Made by a program: the position numbers and the translations under genes. From assembly GCF_052115865.1 (NCBI RefSeq), contig NZ_JBQKME010000009.1, positions 1 through 64,000 on the forward strand: a DNA stretch of 64,000 bases, given 5' to 3'. The notes beneath the pieces were generated by a model. It was not told where the DNA came from and did not search any database. It worked only from the letters and a program-made list of their open reading frames with translations. Shown here piece by piece: positions 35,880-44,320 of this stretch. This stretch comes from Fundicoccus_A sp052115865 (GTDB lineage Bacteria; Bacillota; Bacilli; Lactobacillales; Aerococcaceae). How positions within the stretch are numbered: position 1 is the first letter of the stretch; each line of letters begins with the position of its first letter.

Positions 35880-36039
35880 ACAGCGATGAGGCTAAAGAAT
35901 ACAACTCGTTGTGCTCACGAGGTTAAATTATTGAACTCGTCGTAGCAACGAAAACACTTTTAGTATTCCTTGAGGAAATGATTGGCTACTTCAAGCCTAC
36001 GATAACTCAATTATTGATGCAATTTCTACGACTTACTCT
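35880..36039. other. Spacer with short inverted repeats left of array A
   Basis: This stretch contains ggctaaag followed by attgaactcgtcgtagcaac. A similar block (ggctaaag, then attgaactcgtcgcagcgac) occurs at 36469-36497, so the array is flanked by related sequences. No gene is seen. Confidence 0.55.
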
Positions 36040-36425
36040 CGCGGTCGGATGAAAAGGTGGTTTTATCCGAGCGGCTGGTGCGCGCTCGTTTGAAAAGGCA
36101 GTTTCATCCGAGCGGTTTTTGCGCGTTCGTTTGAAAAGGTGGTTTCATCCGAGCGGTTGTTGCGCGCTCGTTTGAAAAGGTGGTTTCATCCGAACGGTTG
36201 CTGCGCGCTCGTTTGAAAAGGTGGTTTCATCCGAGCGGTTAGTGCGCGCTCGTTTGAAAAGGTGGTTTCATCCGAGCGGCTGGTGCGCGCTCGTTTGAAA
36301 AGGTGGTTTCATCCGAGCGGCTGGTGCGCGCTCGTTTGAAAAGGTGATTTCATCCGAGCGGTTGATGCGCGCTCGTTTGAAATAGTGGATTCATCCGAGC
36401 GGTTAGCGCTTGCTCGTTTGAAATA
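36040..36425. repeat. Hairpin array, family A (nine units, 41-bp period)
   Basis: Nine units repeat every 41 bp. The core is gcgctcgtttgaaaaggtgg followed by tttcatccgagcgg, an imperfect hairpin. Units vary in the linker (ctggt, ttgtt, ttagt). It lies between pspA and the convergent DUF924 gene. Confidence 0.93.
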
Positions 36426-36596
36426 GGATAAAGTCCACAAAATTATGTAAAAACCATGAAAGAACTAGGCTAAAGTATTGAACTCGTCGCAGCGACGAGT
36501 ACTGGATTGGTTCCTCGTCAAACCAACGACTACCCCTTTAAGCCTTCGCCGAAACACCAAAAAAATCAGCAAACAAGTAGACGTGTTTGCTGATCA

Positions 36597-36612
36597 GCAG
36601 TGATATTTATTT
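36597..36612 (-). repeat. Dispersed motif, exact copy downstream of DUF924 gene
   Basis: GCAGTGATATTTATTT is exact and ends seven bases before the ancestral stop codon of the DUF924 gene. Confidence 0.92.
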
Positions 36613-36618
36613 AAAAGA

Positions 36619-37176
36619 TTACCATTTTGAGCTGCTGTCGTCTTCATTCAAAAAGTCGATTTCCTCGGGGGTGGACACGCGGCCTAAGACGGCGTTGCGG
36701 TGAGGGTAGCGGCCGAATTAGTCGATAATGGCTTTGTGTTTAATTTCGTATTCAAGGGCGGAATCCATGCCGAGTTCTTCAAAGAGTTCTAAGGCTGTTT
36801 CGTGGATTGCAGCGGATTCGGAATGCATAAAGGGTATGAGGGCAAATTGTTGTTCGACTTTGGATAAGAGATGATAGTCGGGATGTTTGATTAATTCTTG
36901 GCTCAAAATTAGTGCCATGCCGTCTTGGCTGAAGGCACGGGCATCGTTGCGCATTAAGTTGCGTGAAAATTGATCGAGAATAATAATTTCTGCCAGGCGA
37001 CCTTGAATGGTGGACCGCCAGCTCGATAATTCTCCTTTTGTAGCAGCTAGCCAAGTATCGTAAAAATTGGTGCGAATTTTTTCATCAAATTCGTCATTCC
37101 GAGCAAAACGAAGTTCTTTGTGTTCCGGTGCAAACCAAAAAAGCAAGACTTCAACTGCAGGATGAACAGACATCAT
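36619..37176 (-). pseudogene. DUF924 family protein interrupted by an in-frame stop
   Basis: The first 152 codons give a DUF924 protein (VLLFWFAPEHKELRF, IIILDQFSRNLMRND, LIPFMHSESAAIHE), an alpha-helical TPR-like fold of unknown function. A TAA at 36718-36720 interrupts it just before the family's conserved end. The same frame continues with FGRYPHRNAVLGRVSTPEEI and 13 more codons to a second stop at 36619. The conserved FGRFPHRN motif lies wholly after the TAA, at a position where an arginine codon is usual. Either the gene is inactivated at its last fifth, or the stop is read through, or it is a sequencing error. Confidence 0.8.
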
Positions 37177-37286
37177 ATGCCTCCTTATAAAAACAAATAA
37201 TTACTAAACTTAGTATAACACTTCCCGTTTTGGAATCAAATTCAGATGGAGTATAATTAGCTTACCAAAGAAGAGGAGCTGATACG

Positions 37287-37778
37287 ATGAAGTTGTATAT
37301 GGAGCAAAAGATATTTTCTTTTAAGGAAGACTTTAATGTTTTTGATGAAAATAGAAATCCAGTTTACCATGTTGAAGGAAATTTATTTGCATTCGCCCGT
37401 CAAATGCGCATTTACGATGCGAGCACACAAGAAGAACTTGCTTTTATTAAACAAAAATACTTTGCTTTCTTACAAACACTGGAAATTTTCCGCCATGGTC
37501 AATTGGAAGGTAGCGTTAAACAAAAGTTCAACCTTTTAAAACCCCAATACGAAATTAATCATCTCGGCTGGCGTGTGGAAGGCAATTTTTTTGGTTATGA
37601 CTATCAAATTATTGATCCAGACGGCTATTTGATTGCCGATATCAACCGCAAGTTTTGGTCGTTTACGGATGCCTTTGAAATAAATATCTACGATGATGAA
37701 GATTATCCAGTAGATCCTGTGATGGTGATGGCGATTGTGATTGCGATTGATGTGTCCAAAGATAGTAGTAAATCTTAA
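37287..37778 (+). CDS. LURP-one-related (YxjI-type) protein
   Basis: A 163-residue beta-barrel protein of the LURP-one/scramblase-like family. It shows the repeating pattern of short strands and xGxxF turns (VFDENRNPVYHVEGNLFAFARQMRIYD, then INHLGWRVEGNFFGYDYQIID). Its role is unknown; Tubby-like folds may bind lipids. GAGGAG precedes the ATG. A partial motif copy lies in frame at 37678 (EINIYD). Confidence 0.83.
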   Translation: MKLYMEQKIFSFKEDFNVFDENRNPVYHVEGNLFAFARQMRIYDASTQEELAFIKQKYFAFLQTLEIFRHGQLEGSVKQKFNLLKPQYEINHLGWRVEGNFFGYDYQIIDPDGYLIADINRKFWSFTDAFEINIYDDEDYPVDPVMVMAIVIAIDVSKDSSKS

Positions 37779-37869
37779 AACGCTATTCCCTTTAGAACAT
37801 CTTGAAAAGCCTATATTATTTCGCTACAATAGAAAAGTAAACTAATTTTAAGAGATTAGAGGAATAAAT

Positions 37870-38463
37870 ATGTCGAACTTTTCAAGCGTCATGAAAGAAA
37901 TAGTTTCTACCATTTTCACATTTATCGTTGTATTTGCTCTAGTATGGTTGTTGCGTGCTTATGTGATTGAACCGTTTCAAGTTGAAGGGCGTTCAATGGA
38001 TAATACCTTACAAGATGGCGAACGCCTTGTCATGCTCAAATTAGCGGAGGTTGATCGTTTTGATGTGGTTGTCGTTCCGCCACCGAATGTTCCCGAAAAA
38101 TTGTACATTAAACGCGTCATCGGTATACCTGGCGACACTATTGAATTCAAAGATGATAAGCTCATACTCAATGGCAAGCCGCTAGATGAACCTTATTTAG
38201 CTGAAATGCAAGCTCAAACGGAAGGTAACTTTACCTACGATATGACGCTTGAAGAACGCACAGGTGCTACTGAAGTGCCGGAAGGACAAATTTTTGTCAT
38301 GGGGGATAATCGCAGAAATTCCACCGATGGACGAAATTTTGGCTTCATTAATATCGAAGATGTACGTGGAGAAGCCGATTTTATTCACTGGCCACTTTCC
38401 GAATTCGGCCTCTTAACCAAATATGAACTGAACGAAGACGGTACAGCCATCGTCGAACGTTAA
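37870..38463 (+). CDS. lepB: Signal peptidase I
   Basis: A 197-residue type I signal peptidase. One N-terminal helix (IFTFIVVFALVWLLRAYVIEPF) is followed by the catalytic serine in GRSMDNTL, the lysine in LYIKRVIGIPGD and the C-terminal GDNRRNSTDGRNFGFI box. It cleaves signal peptides outside the membrane. GAGG precedes the ATG. A motif copy overlaps the stop codon, followed by a terminator. Confidence 0.95.
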   Translation: MSNFSSVMKEIVSTIFTFIVVFALVWLLRAYVIEPFQVEGRSMDNTLQDGERLVMLKLAEVDRFDVVVVPPPNVPEKLYIKRVIGIPGDTIEFKDDKLILNGKPLDEPYLAEMQAQTEGNFTYDMTLEERTGATEVPEGQIFVMGDNRRNSTDGRNFGFINIEDVRGEADFIHWPLSEFGLLTKYELNEDGTAIVER

Positions 38464-38478
38464 AATAAATATCACTGC
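38463..38478 (+). repeat. Dispersed motif, exact copy at the lepB stop codon
   Basis: AAATAAATATCACTGC is exact. Confidence 0.92.
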
Positions 38479-38480
38479 AA

Positions 38481-38525
38481 CAACAGCTCGAACGCCTCTT
38501 TATTAGAGTCGCTCGAGCTGTTTTC
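38481..38525 (+). terminator. Intrinsic terminator of lepB
   Basis: AACAGCTCGA and TCGAGCTGTT pair as the base of a long hairpin followed by T residues, starting two bases after the motif copy. Confidence 0.82.
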
Positions 38526-38527
38526 AT

Positions 38528-38971
38528 TTAGGGATTGCTTTTTACAATTAACACATCACAAGGTGCGTGAATCGAAACAAAGTTTGAAACGGAACCAACA
38601 AATGCGCGCGCCATGGCGCCCTTACCAGTAGCAGCAATGACAATCAAATCGGTATTATATTCTTTTGGATAAATATTACCAATTAAGTCTGCCGGGCTAC
38701 CACTTTCGACGGTAGAAATTGCTTGTAGACCTTCAGCTTCTGCTTCTTTCACGAGGCGTTCAACGAATGAAGTGTCAAATGAAGCTGAAAATTCTGATGA
38801 GGATAGGCGAGTGAGTTCGGGTGATAAGTTAATACTTCGATTATCAATTACAAAAACAATATGCACACGTGCACGGTTACGTTTGGCAATGGCAAGTGCT
38901 TTTTTAAAGGAATTACGTGACTGCGGCGATCCGTCGACAGGGACTAGGATGTTTTTATATTCATCTAGCAT
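38528..38971 (-). CDS. Universal stress protein, UspA family
   Basis: About 147 residues with the UspA alpha/beta fold: NILVPVDGSPQSRNSFKKAL at the start, and the ATP-binding signature G-x2-G-x9-G(S/T) near the end (ATGKGAMARAFVGSVSNFV in outline). Start ATG 38971 has AAAGGAG nine bases upstream; an in-frame ATG nine bases earlier is less suited. It is transcribed convergently with lepB. Confidence 0.88.
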   Translation of the reverse strand: MLDEYKNILVPVDGSPQSRNSFKKALAIAKRNRARVHIVFVIDNRSINLSPELTRLSSSEFSASFDTSFVERLVKEAEAEGLQAISTVESGSPADLIGNIYPKEYNTDLIVIAATGKGAMARAFVGSVSNFVSIHAPCDVLIVKSNP

Positions 38972-39076
38972 CTTTAACACTCCTTTTATTTTTTATGCAA
39001 ACGTTTACTATAATAATTGTACCTTATCTAAGAAAAAAACAATAGTAAACTGGCTGATTTTGACACACTTTAAGGA

Positions 39077-39104
39077 TTGAAGACTTCAAATAATCTGTTA
39101 TAAT
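39077..39104 (+). promoter_or_regulatory. Promoter of the T-box-proS transcript
   Basis: TTGAAG (39077-39082) and TATAAT (39099-39104) are separated by 16 bp, directly before the T-box leader. Confidence 0.65.
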
Positions 39105-39109
39105 GTGGG

Positions 39110-39360
39110 TAGTTATAGGAATAGTAGAGCAAATGATGTTATTAGAGAATGTTGCCCTGGCTGGAAGCAACTAACCCCTGATTTGATCGAACCTACCTAT
39201 GGGTTGAGCCTGAGATATTTATTTGAGGGCTTTAAAATGATTGGGTTGGCCTCTGTATCGGCTATGAGTGGGCTAATATATTTAGCAAGTAAGGTGGTAC
39301 CGCGGAGAGTTAACGGCTGTTCTTCGTCCTTTTATGGGCAGAACGGGCGTTATTTTTGTA
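39110..39360 (+). promoter_or_regulatory. T-box leader of proS, proline specifier
   Basis: The conserved T-box sequence AAGGTGGTACCGCGG lies at 39291-39305 and is followed by a terminator hairpin (39315-39357). Stem I includes ttagagaatg and a specifier loop GAACCTACC, giving CCU (39192-39194) as the proline specifier. Uncharged tRNA-Pro should favour the antiterminator and switch on proS. A copy of the dispersed motif, CCTGAGATATTTATTT (39209-39224), lies between Stem I and the antiterminator. Confidence 0.93.
39209..39224 (-). repeat. Dispersed motif copy inside the T-box leader
   Basis: It has the exact 11-bp core in minus orientation. Confidence 0.8.
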
Positions 39361-39383
39361 TGTAAAATTAAGGAGGAGTTTTT

Positions 39384-40823
39384 GTGGTCACACGTAAAGA
39401 AGATTTTTCAAAATGGTATTTGCAGACGATTCAACAAGCGGATTTGATGGATTATGCTCCTGTGCGAGGAAATATTATTTTTAAACCAGATGGTTATGAA
39501 ATTTGGGAGCATATTCAAGAAGAGTTTAACCGTCGTTTTAAAGAAGAGGGGATTCGCAATGCCTATTTCCCAATGTTGATTCCAGAGTCATTCTTTAACA
39601 AAGAAAAGAACCATATTGAAGGTTTTAGTCCTGAATTGCCATGGGTAACGGAGGCGGCGGGTGAAAAATTAGAAGAACGTTTGGCATTGCGTCCGACATC
39701 TGAAACGATGATTGGAGATGCGATGAGTCGTTGGATCCAATCTTACCGCGATTTGCCAATGGAAATTAACCAATGGGCTAACGTTTTCCGTTGGGAAAAA
39801 CGGACATTGCCATTTTTAAGAACATCCGAATTTTTATGGCAAGAAGGGCACACAGCCCATGCAACGGCTGAAGATGCGATTGAACGTACCATGCGTAGCT
39901 TGCAAATTTATAAAGAAGTCGTAGAAGGTTTATTAGCCATGCCGGTTTTCTCTGGTGAAAAGACACCTTCAGAACGTTTTGCAGGTGCTGAAAGAACCTA
40001 TTCGATTGAAGCCATGATGCAAGATGGTAAAGCGGTGCAAGCGGGAACGTCACACTTTATGGGAACGAAGTTTGCTGAAGCCTTTGATATTCGTTATTTA
40101 AATACTGATAATGAACACGTTTATGCCTACACCACTTCTTTTGGTGCTTCTACGCGTTTGATTGGTGCTATGATTATGGCACACGGCGATGATCAAGGAT
40201 TGGTATTGCCTCCGCGTGTGGCACCACATCAAGTAGTCATGATTCCTGTGGGACCTTGGCAAAAGAATCCTGCGATCATGGAAAAAATTGAAGAGCTACA
40301 TAGTGAATTTAAAGCGCTAGGTATTCGTGTGTTAATCGATGATTCGGATAATTCGCCAGGCTACAAATTCAACGAGTGGGAAATGCACGGCGTGCCATTT
40401 AGAATTGAAGTCGGTCCACGTGATTTGAAAAATGAACAAGTGATGGTAAAAGCACGTGACTTAGATGAAAAAGTAGCTGTGCCATTTACTGATATTATGA
40501 CCTATATTCAAGAGCAAATGGACGCAATGCAAACACGTCTATTGGAAAAAGCTCGCCAAATGAATGCAGATCAATTGTATACCCATATCGAAACATTGGA
40601 TGAATTAAAAGCGCATATCGAAAGTAAGCAAGCAGCAGGAGAAAATCCTGGTTGGGTGCTAGCTGGCTGGGATGGTACAGAAGAAACAGAAGCTCAAATC
40701 AAAGAAGTAACCGGCTTTACAACCCGTAACATTCCATTTGAAGGAACTGTTGAACCTAAGACGACCTGTATAGTCAGCGGAAAACCTGCTACAACAACCG
40801 TTTGGTTAGCGCGCGCCTACTAA
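39384..40823 (+). CDS. proS: Prolyl-tRNA synthetase, short (archaeal/eukaryote-like) form
   Basis: A 479-residue class II synthetase charging tRNA-Pro. It lacks the editing insertion of the long bacterial form and carries the C-terminal zinc-like domain of the type 3 form (residues about 400-479). Motif 2 reads FRWEKRTLPFLRTSEFLWQEGHT and motif 3 lies in GASTRLIGAMIMAHGDDQGLVLPPRVAP. The start is GTG 39384 behind AAGGAGGAG. It is controlled by the T-box leader at 39110. The thioesterase gene follows closely and may share the message. Confidence 0.96.
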   Translation: MVTRKEDFSKWYLQTIQQADLMDYAPVRGNIIFKPDGYEIWEHIQEEFNRRFKEEGIRNAYFPMLIPESFFNKEKNHIEGFSPELPWVTEAAGEKLEERLALRPTSETMIGDAMSRWIQSYRDLPMEINQWANVFRWEKRTLPFLRTSEFLWQEGHTAHATAEDAIERTMRSLQIYKEVVEGLLAMPVFSGEKTPSERFAGAERTYSIEAMMQDGKAVQAGTSHFMGTKFAEAFDIRYLNTDNEHVYAYTTSFGASTRLIGAMIMAHGDDQGLVLPPRVAPHQVVMIPVGPWQKNPAIMEKIEELHSEFKALGIRVLIDDSDNSPGYKFNEWEMHGVPFRIEVGPRDLKNEQVMVKARDLDEKVAVPFTDIMTYIQEQMDAMQTRLLEKARQMNADQLYTHIETLDELKAHIESKQAAGENPGWVLAGWDGTEETEAQIKEVTGFTTRNIPFEGTVEPKTTCIVSGKPATTTVWLARAY

Positions 40824-40849
40824 TATTTTATGAGAAAAGAGGGATATTG

Positions 40850-41368
40850 ATGATGTCCAAAACTTGCCGTGCAACTTATGCTATCCAAACCCATAATATC
40901 TTGCCGTCAAATATCAACTACCATAAAACACTTTATGGCGGTCAATTGCTGAACTGGTTGGATAATTGTGCCAGTATTTCATTCCGCCGCTTCAGCCGTC
41001 AAAATGGTGTCACAGCCTCGGTTGATACGGTGAATTTCTTAAAACCATTGCCCTTGGCACATTCCGTCTGCTTTCACACCATGGTCACCGGAGCCTCAAC
41101 GCGTTCAGTCGAAGTCTTTGCCAAAATCTTGTGTGAGAACCTAGACACAGGCGACCGCTTTTTAGCCGCGACCGCCTTCTTGACCTTTGTGGTTATTGAC
41201 GCCGTTGACGGCACACCCCCTCAGCCCCTTGCTGAGATCGTGCCCGAAACAGACGAGGAGAAATACATCTGCGCCGGCTACGCCAAACGCAAGCAAGCTC
41301 GGATGGCAGCCCGCGAAGCAAACAAAGACTTTAACGACAACATCAGCCTAGACCTTCCTTGGTCCTAA
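40850..41368 (+). CDS. Acyl-CoA thioesterase, hotdog fold
   Basis: About 172 residues of the acyl-CoA hydrolase (YciA/BACH-type) family. LPSNINYHKTLYGGQLLNWLDNCASISFRRFSRQNGVTASVD in outline contains the glycine-rich turn and the catalytic Asn/Asp region, and FLKPLPLAHSVCFHTMV follows. I begin at ATG 40850 behind GAGGG. It lies 26 bases after proS and is followed by a strong terminator. The coding strand is C/A-rich in its second half up to the exact motif copy at the stop codon. Confidence 0.85.
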   Translation: MMSKTCRATYAIQTHNILPSNINYHKTLYGGQLLNWLDNCASISFRRFSRQNGVTASVDTVNFLKPLPLAHSVCFHTMVTGASTRSVEVFAKILCENLDTGDRFLAATAFLTFVVIDAVDGTPPQPLAEIVPETDEEKYICAGYAKRKQARMAAREANKDFNDNISLDLPWS

Positions 41369-41383
41369 AATAAATATCACTGC
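41368..41383 (+). repeat. Dispersed motif, exact copy at the thioesterase stop codon
   Basis: AAATAAATATCACTGC is exact; with the copy at 39209 it brackets proS and the thioesterase gene. Confidence 0.92.
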
Positions 41384-41389
41384 TAGTAA

Positions 41390-41429
41390 CTCAAGAGCCT
41401 GTCGAATGACAGGCTCTTGAGCAATTTTT
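41390..41429 (+). terminator. Intrinsic terminator after the thioesterase gene
   Basis: CTCAAGAGCCTGTC and GACAGGCTCTTGAG form a perfect 14-bp stem with a four-base loop, followed by T residues. Confidence 0.93.
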
Positions 41430-41603
41430 GGAGGTGGATGGGGCGGTGGGGAGATGTGTGTGGTGAGAGTTCAAGGCGTGGGGTGAGCGAATGGGTCTTA
41501 GGAGTTGGCGCCTTTTAACGCAAATGCCGAACGCGTAATAGGTCAATTGAAAAGGTATAATGCGATCGTCAAACGTGTGTGTTTGGTAGTACGAAATAAT
41601 TTC

Positions 41604-41775
41604 ACGAGTACCCAAAGTGGTCCTCGTTTTTTCGACGAGTGCCCAAAGTGTCCCTCGTTTTTTCAACGAGTACCCAAAGTGGTCCTCGTTTTCTCAACGA
41701 GTACCCAAAGTGTCCCTCGTTTTTTCGACGAGTACCCAAAGTGTCCCTCGTTTTCTCAACGAGTTTAAACCTTTA
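41604..41775. repeat. Hairpin array, family B (five units)
   Basis: Five 31-bp units, acgagtacccaaagtg followed by gtcctcg or tccctcg, end with acgagtttaaaccttt and agcctcgttt. The same tail ends the array at 61105. The region 41430-41600 before it holds no recognised feature. Confidence 0.9.
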
Positions 41776-41806
41776 GCCTCGTTTCTTCGTATTTATCGCA
41801 AATAAA

Positions 41807-41857
41807 AAGTGGCCCACTATTCAACAAGTAATAATCGAATAATGGACCACTTATTTT
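41807..41857. terminator. Bidirectional terminator right of array B
   Basis: An imperfect stem with AAGTGG, CCA and TATTC arms against GAATA, TGG and CCACTT has A residues on the left and T residues on the right; it can terminate the YeiH-like gene on the minus strand. Confidence 0.75.
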
Positions 41858-41919
41858 ATACTCTAAATTTTCCACATAATCCTGTAAACCTCATTATCAA
41901 ATCAAATCACACCAACTCA

Positions 41920-42900
41920 CTAAGCATATAACCACATCGTCATAGCCAAACTACTAATAATAACAATCAACCAAGTCACGCCGCCTAAGACAATCGTCTT
42001 GAAACCGGCTTTCATCAAATCACCAAAAGAAACACTCATCCCAACAGCTGCTAAGGCAGCGGTTAAGGCTAACCGGCTCAAGGACTTAATGCCAGTTGTA
42101 AAGGCTGCAGGCAAATTAAAGACATTCGCAAGCACAATGGCCACGATGAAAAACAAAATAAACGTTGGGAATATTTTTTTAAGCGAAAAACTTTGCTTGT
42201 CAGTTTGACGGTAATTAGAATAAATAGCGGCCAAAGAAACCGGCACAATCATTAAGGTTCGCATCATTTTAACAAGCGTAGCCGTGTCACCGGCTAATTG
42301 GGAATGCTGATAGCCAGCTGCTACCACAGAAGATGTGTCATTAATCGCCGTCCCAGCAAACACACCATATTGGATGGTACTCAAACCAAATAACTGTCCC
42401 AACAGAGGGAACAACACTAAAGCGAGTAAATTATAAATAAAAATAGTAGAAATAGCATAGGTCAGATCATCTTCATCGGCTTCAACAATCGGAGCAACAG
42501 CCGCAATCGCTGATCCCCCACAAATTGCTGTCCCAGCGCCAATTAACCAGCGAGCATTCACTGAAATACCAAGCTTTTTACCAACAAAATACGCTGTTGC
42601 AAAAGCAATTAAAATAACCAATAAAATAATCGGAATAGCATTCAAAGTCACACTCGACAGCATATCCAGCGAAAGTGTAAAACCGAGCAAAACCACGCCA
42701 AACTTCAGCATCATTGAACTTACTTTCTTTATATTCTTTGCATCATATAAGCCCCGCAACGCTGTATTCGCCACAATCATCCCCAGAACAATCGCCGCGA
42801 ACGAATGACCAATAATCGGAAATTGATTCCCAATAAGATAAGCCAGTAAAGTAATCACTAGCAAAAGACCGTAAGCCATAACATTTGATTTCAATAACAA
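41920..42900 (-). CDS. YeiH-type putative sulfate exporter family protein
   Basis: A 326-residue membrane protein with nine to eleven helices of the UPF0324/YeiH family. GLYDAKNIKKVSSMMLKFGVVLLGF, GTAICGGSAIAAVAPIVEA and AVFAGTAINDTSSVVAAGYQ are its recurring motifs. Substrate is unproven. It lies 31 bases after the galactokinase-like gene, and the motif copy at 42918 fills that gap. Confidence 0.85.
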   Translation of the reverse strand: MLLKSNVMAYGLLLVITLLAYLIGNQFPIIGHSFAAIVLGMIVANTALRGLYDAKNIKKVSSMMLKFGVVLLGFTLSLDMLSSVTLNAIPIILLVILIAFATAYFVGKKLGISVNARWLIGAGTAICGGSAIAAVAPIVEADEDDLTYAISTIFIYNLLALVLFPLLGQLFGLSTIQYGVFAGTAINDTSSVVAAGYQHSQLAGDTATLVKMMRTLMIVPVSLAAIYSNYRQTDKQSFSLKKIFPTFILFFIVAIVLANVFNLPAAFTTGIKSLSRLALTAALAAVGMSVSFGDLMKAGFKTIVLGGVTWLIVIISSLAMTMWLYA

Positions 42901-42917
42901 AACCCCTTCAACATTTT

Positions 42918-42933
42918 AAATAAATATCACTTA
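42918..42933 (+). repeat. Dispersed motif copy between two minus-strand genes
   Basis: AAATAAATATCACTTA has the exact 11-bp core and overlaps the stop codon of the galactokinase-like gene. Confidence 0.78.
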
Positions 42934-44121
42934 CATTAAAATACGATTGCGATCTCCCAAACTTGCCACATCAAACATGGGAGTTAGGCCAATTTCATCT
43001 TGGTAAATAGAAGTCAGATTAGCCTTAACCTCTTCAAGAGCATCCGATTTAACAATAGCAAAGGCCGTTCCACCAAGACGTCCGTCTGTGGTACTGGCTG
43101 AGAAAACACCCTTTTGCGCATTCGCAGCTTCAATAACCGTATCTAGTTCATAACCCGTTAATTCAAAAATATCACGCAAACTTTCATAGGACCGATTAAT
43201 CAGCCGGTTAAAATGGTTAAATTTGTCTTTTTCAATCGCCTCAACCGCGCGTGATACACGGTCGTTTTCATAGACAATATATTTGAGTCGTTTTTCAATG
43301 ACGGGATTGTCTAACAAATGGTGGTAGCGTTCGTAGTCAGATAAACTTAAATCGACTAGATTTTGAATCGGTAAGACAGACTTGAGCTTATTCAAAGCCA
43401 AATTGGCCTCAACAATCCGACGCTGATATTTAATTTGATTGAACTGGCGGTTTCTTAAGGTGTCGATTAAAAGAATGGAATAGTCTTGGTCTTTGAAGGC
43501 AGGAAAAATTCTGTAAGCATTTTCTCTCGCATCAAAGTAAAACACATGCTCTTTCGCGGTTTTTAAATAAGTTGTATAATCAGCCAAGGTTGCTGTAGCA
43601 ATCTCGTCTGGAGACAGAGCGACTTCGGCTTGATGAGCGATTTTTATAATCGCATCATCAGCCAAATCGAAGTCATAAATATATGAGATAGACATGGCTA
43701 AAAGTGATATAATAGATGATTCTGTTGCTAACCCCGCGCCAAAGGGCATGTTCCAATCAATCATAATATCGAATCCTTGTTGAATAAAATTGGCTGATCC
43801 ATTTAATGATGTAATAATATGTTTTAAGTAGTCAGACCAAGATACTGCCTTCGCAGGAATTTCGAATTGATCGATGGAAAAAATCATCTCGCGATCATGT
43901 TTGCTTTTTGGACAGTAGAAGTGGACTTCTTTATCATCTCGCAAGCGGCAAACAGAATAAGCGCCACGTTGAATGGTTGTGGCGAGTAATTGTCCTGGAA
44001 CATAATCGCTTTGATGTCCCATTAGATTAATCCGACCAGGATTAAACATAATATGACCGTTCTTTTGTTGAAAGTGTTTTTCAAATTGCTCATTCAGCGA
44101 TTTAATCATTGCTTTGTGCAC
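42931..44121 (-). CDS. Galactokinase-like GHMP kinase with altered active-site motifs
   Basis: About 397 residues with the layout of galactokinase, but each signature is changed. The substrate motif PGRVNLIGEHTDY reads PGRINLMGHQSDY. The ATP loop LPLGAGLSSSAS reads MPFGAGLATESS. The region with the catalytic aspartate (GIMDQ) reads PDEIATATLADY. The third motif (GGGFGG) reads RLGGTAFAIV. Fold membership is clear; catalysis of galactose phosphorylation is doubtful. GTG 44121 lies seven bases after AGGAGG and is my start. No galE, galT or sugar transporter is nearby. It may be a pseudo-enzyme or a kinase of another sugar. Confidence 0.75.
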   Translation of the reverse strand: MHKAMIKSLNEQFEKHFQQKNGHIMFNPGRINLMGHQSDYVPGQLLATTIQRGAYSVCRLRDDKEVHFYCPKSKHDREMIFSIDQFEIPAKAVSWSDYLKHIITSLNGSANFIQQGFDIMIDWNMPFGAGLATESSIISLLAMSISYIYDFDLADDAIIKIAHQAEVALSPDEIATATLADYTTYLKTAKEHVFYFDARENAYRIFPAFKDQDYSILLIDTLRNRQFNQIKYQRRIVEANLALNKLKSVLPIQNLVDLSLSDYERYHHLLDNPVIEKRLKYIVYENDRVSRAVEAIEKDKFNHFNRLINRSYESLRDIFELTGYELDTVIEAANAQKGVFSASTTDGRLGGTAFAIVKSDALEEVKANLTSIYQDEIGLTPMFDVASLGDRNRILM

Positions 44122-44283
44122 CCAAGTTCCTCCTAAGGATATTATTAAACAATTTATATCGAAAAAAACCAATTTTATGCTATGATACTATACGATAGAA
44201 TGCTAAAGAAATTAAATAATTCTATGTATTTATTAACTTCATTTTAGCATATTTAAAGTTGAGAATAACATAAATGTCTTTTG

Positions 44284-44299
44284 ACAGTGATATTTATTT
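44284..44299 (-). repeat. Dispersed motif copy upstream of tsaB
   Basis: ACAGTGATATTTATTT matches 15 of 16 positions; with 48051 it brackets the tsa operon. Confidence 0.87.
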
Positions 44300-44320
44300 A
44301 AAGAGAGAAGGATTGACATC

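Noticed and set aside
17065..36425. Tandem arrays considered as CRISPR
   Set aside because: The units have no unique spacers of constant length between identical repeats; the whole 31- or 41-bp unit repeats, and no cas genes are near.
39105..39365. An 86-codon open frame over the proS leader
   Set aside because: It spans the T-box leader, contains AAGGTGGTACCGCGG and its terminator, and has no ribosome site.
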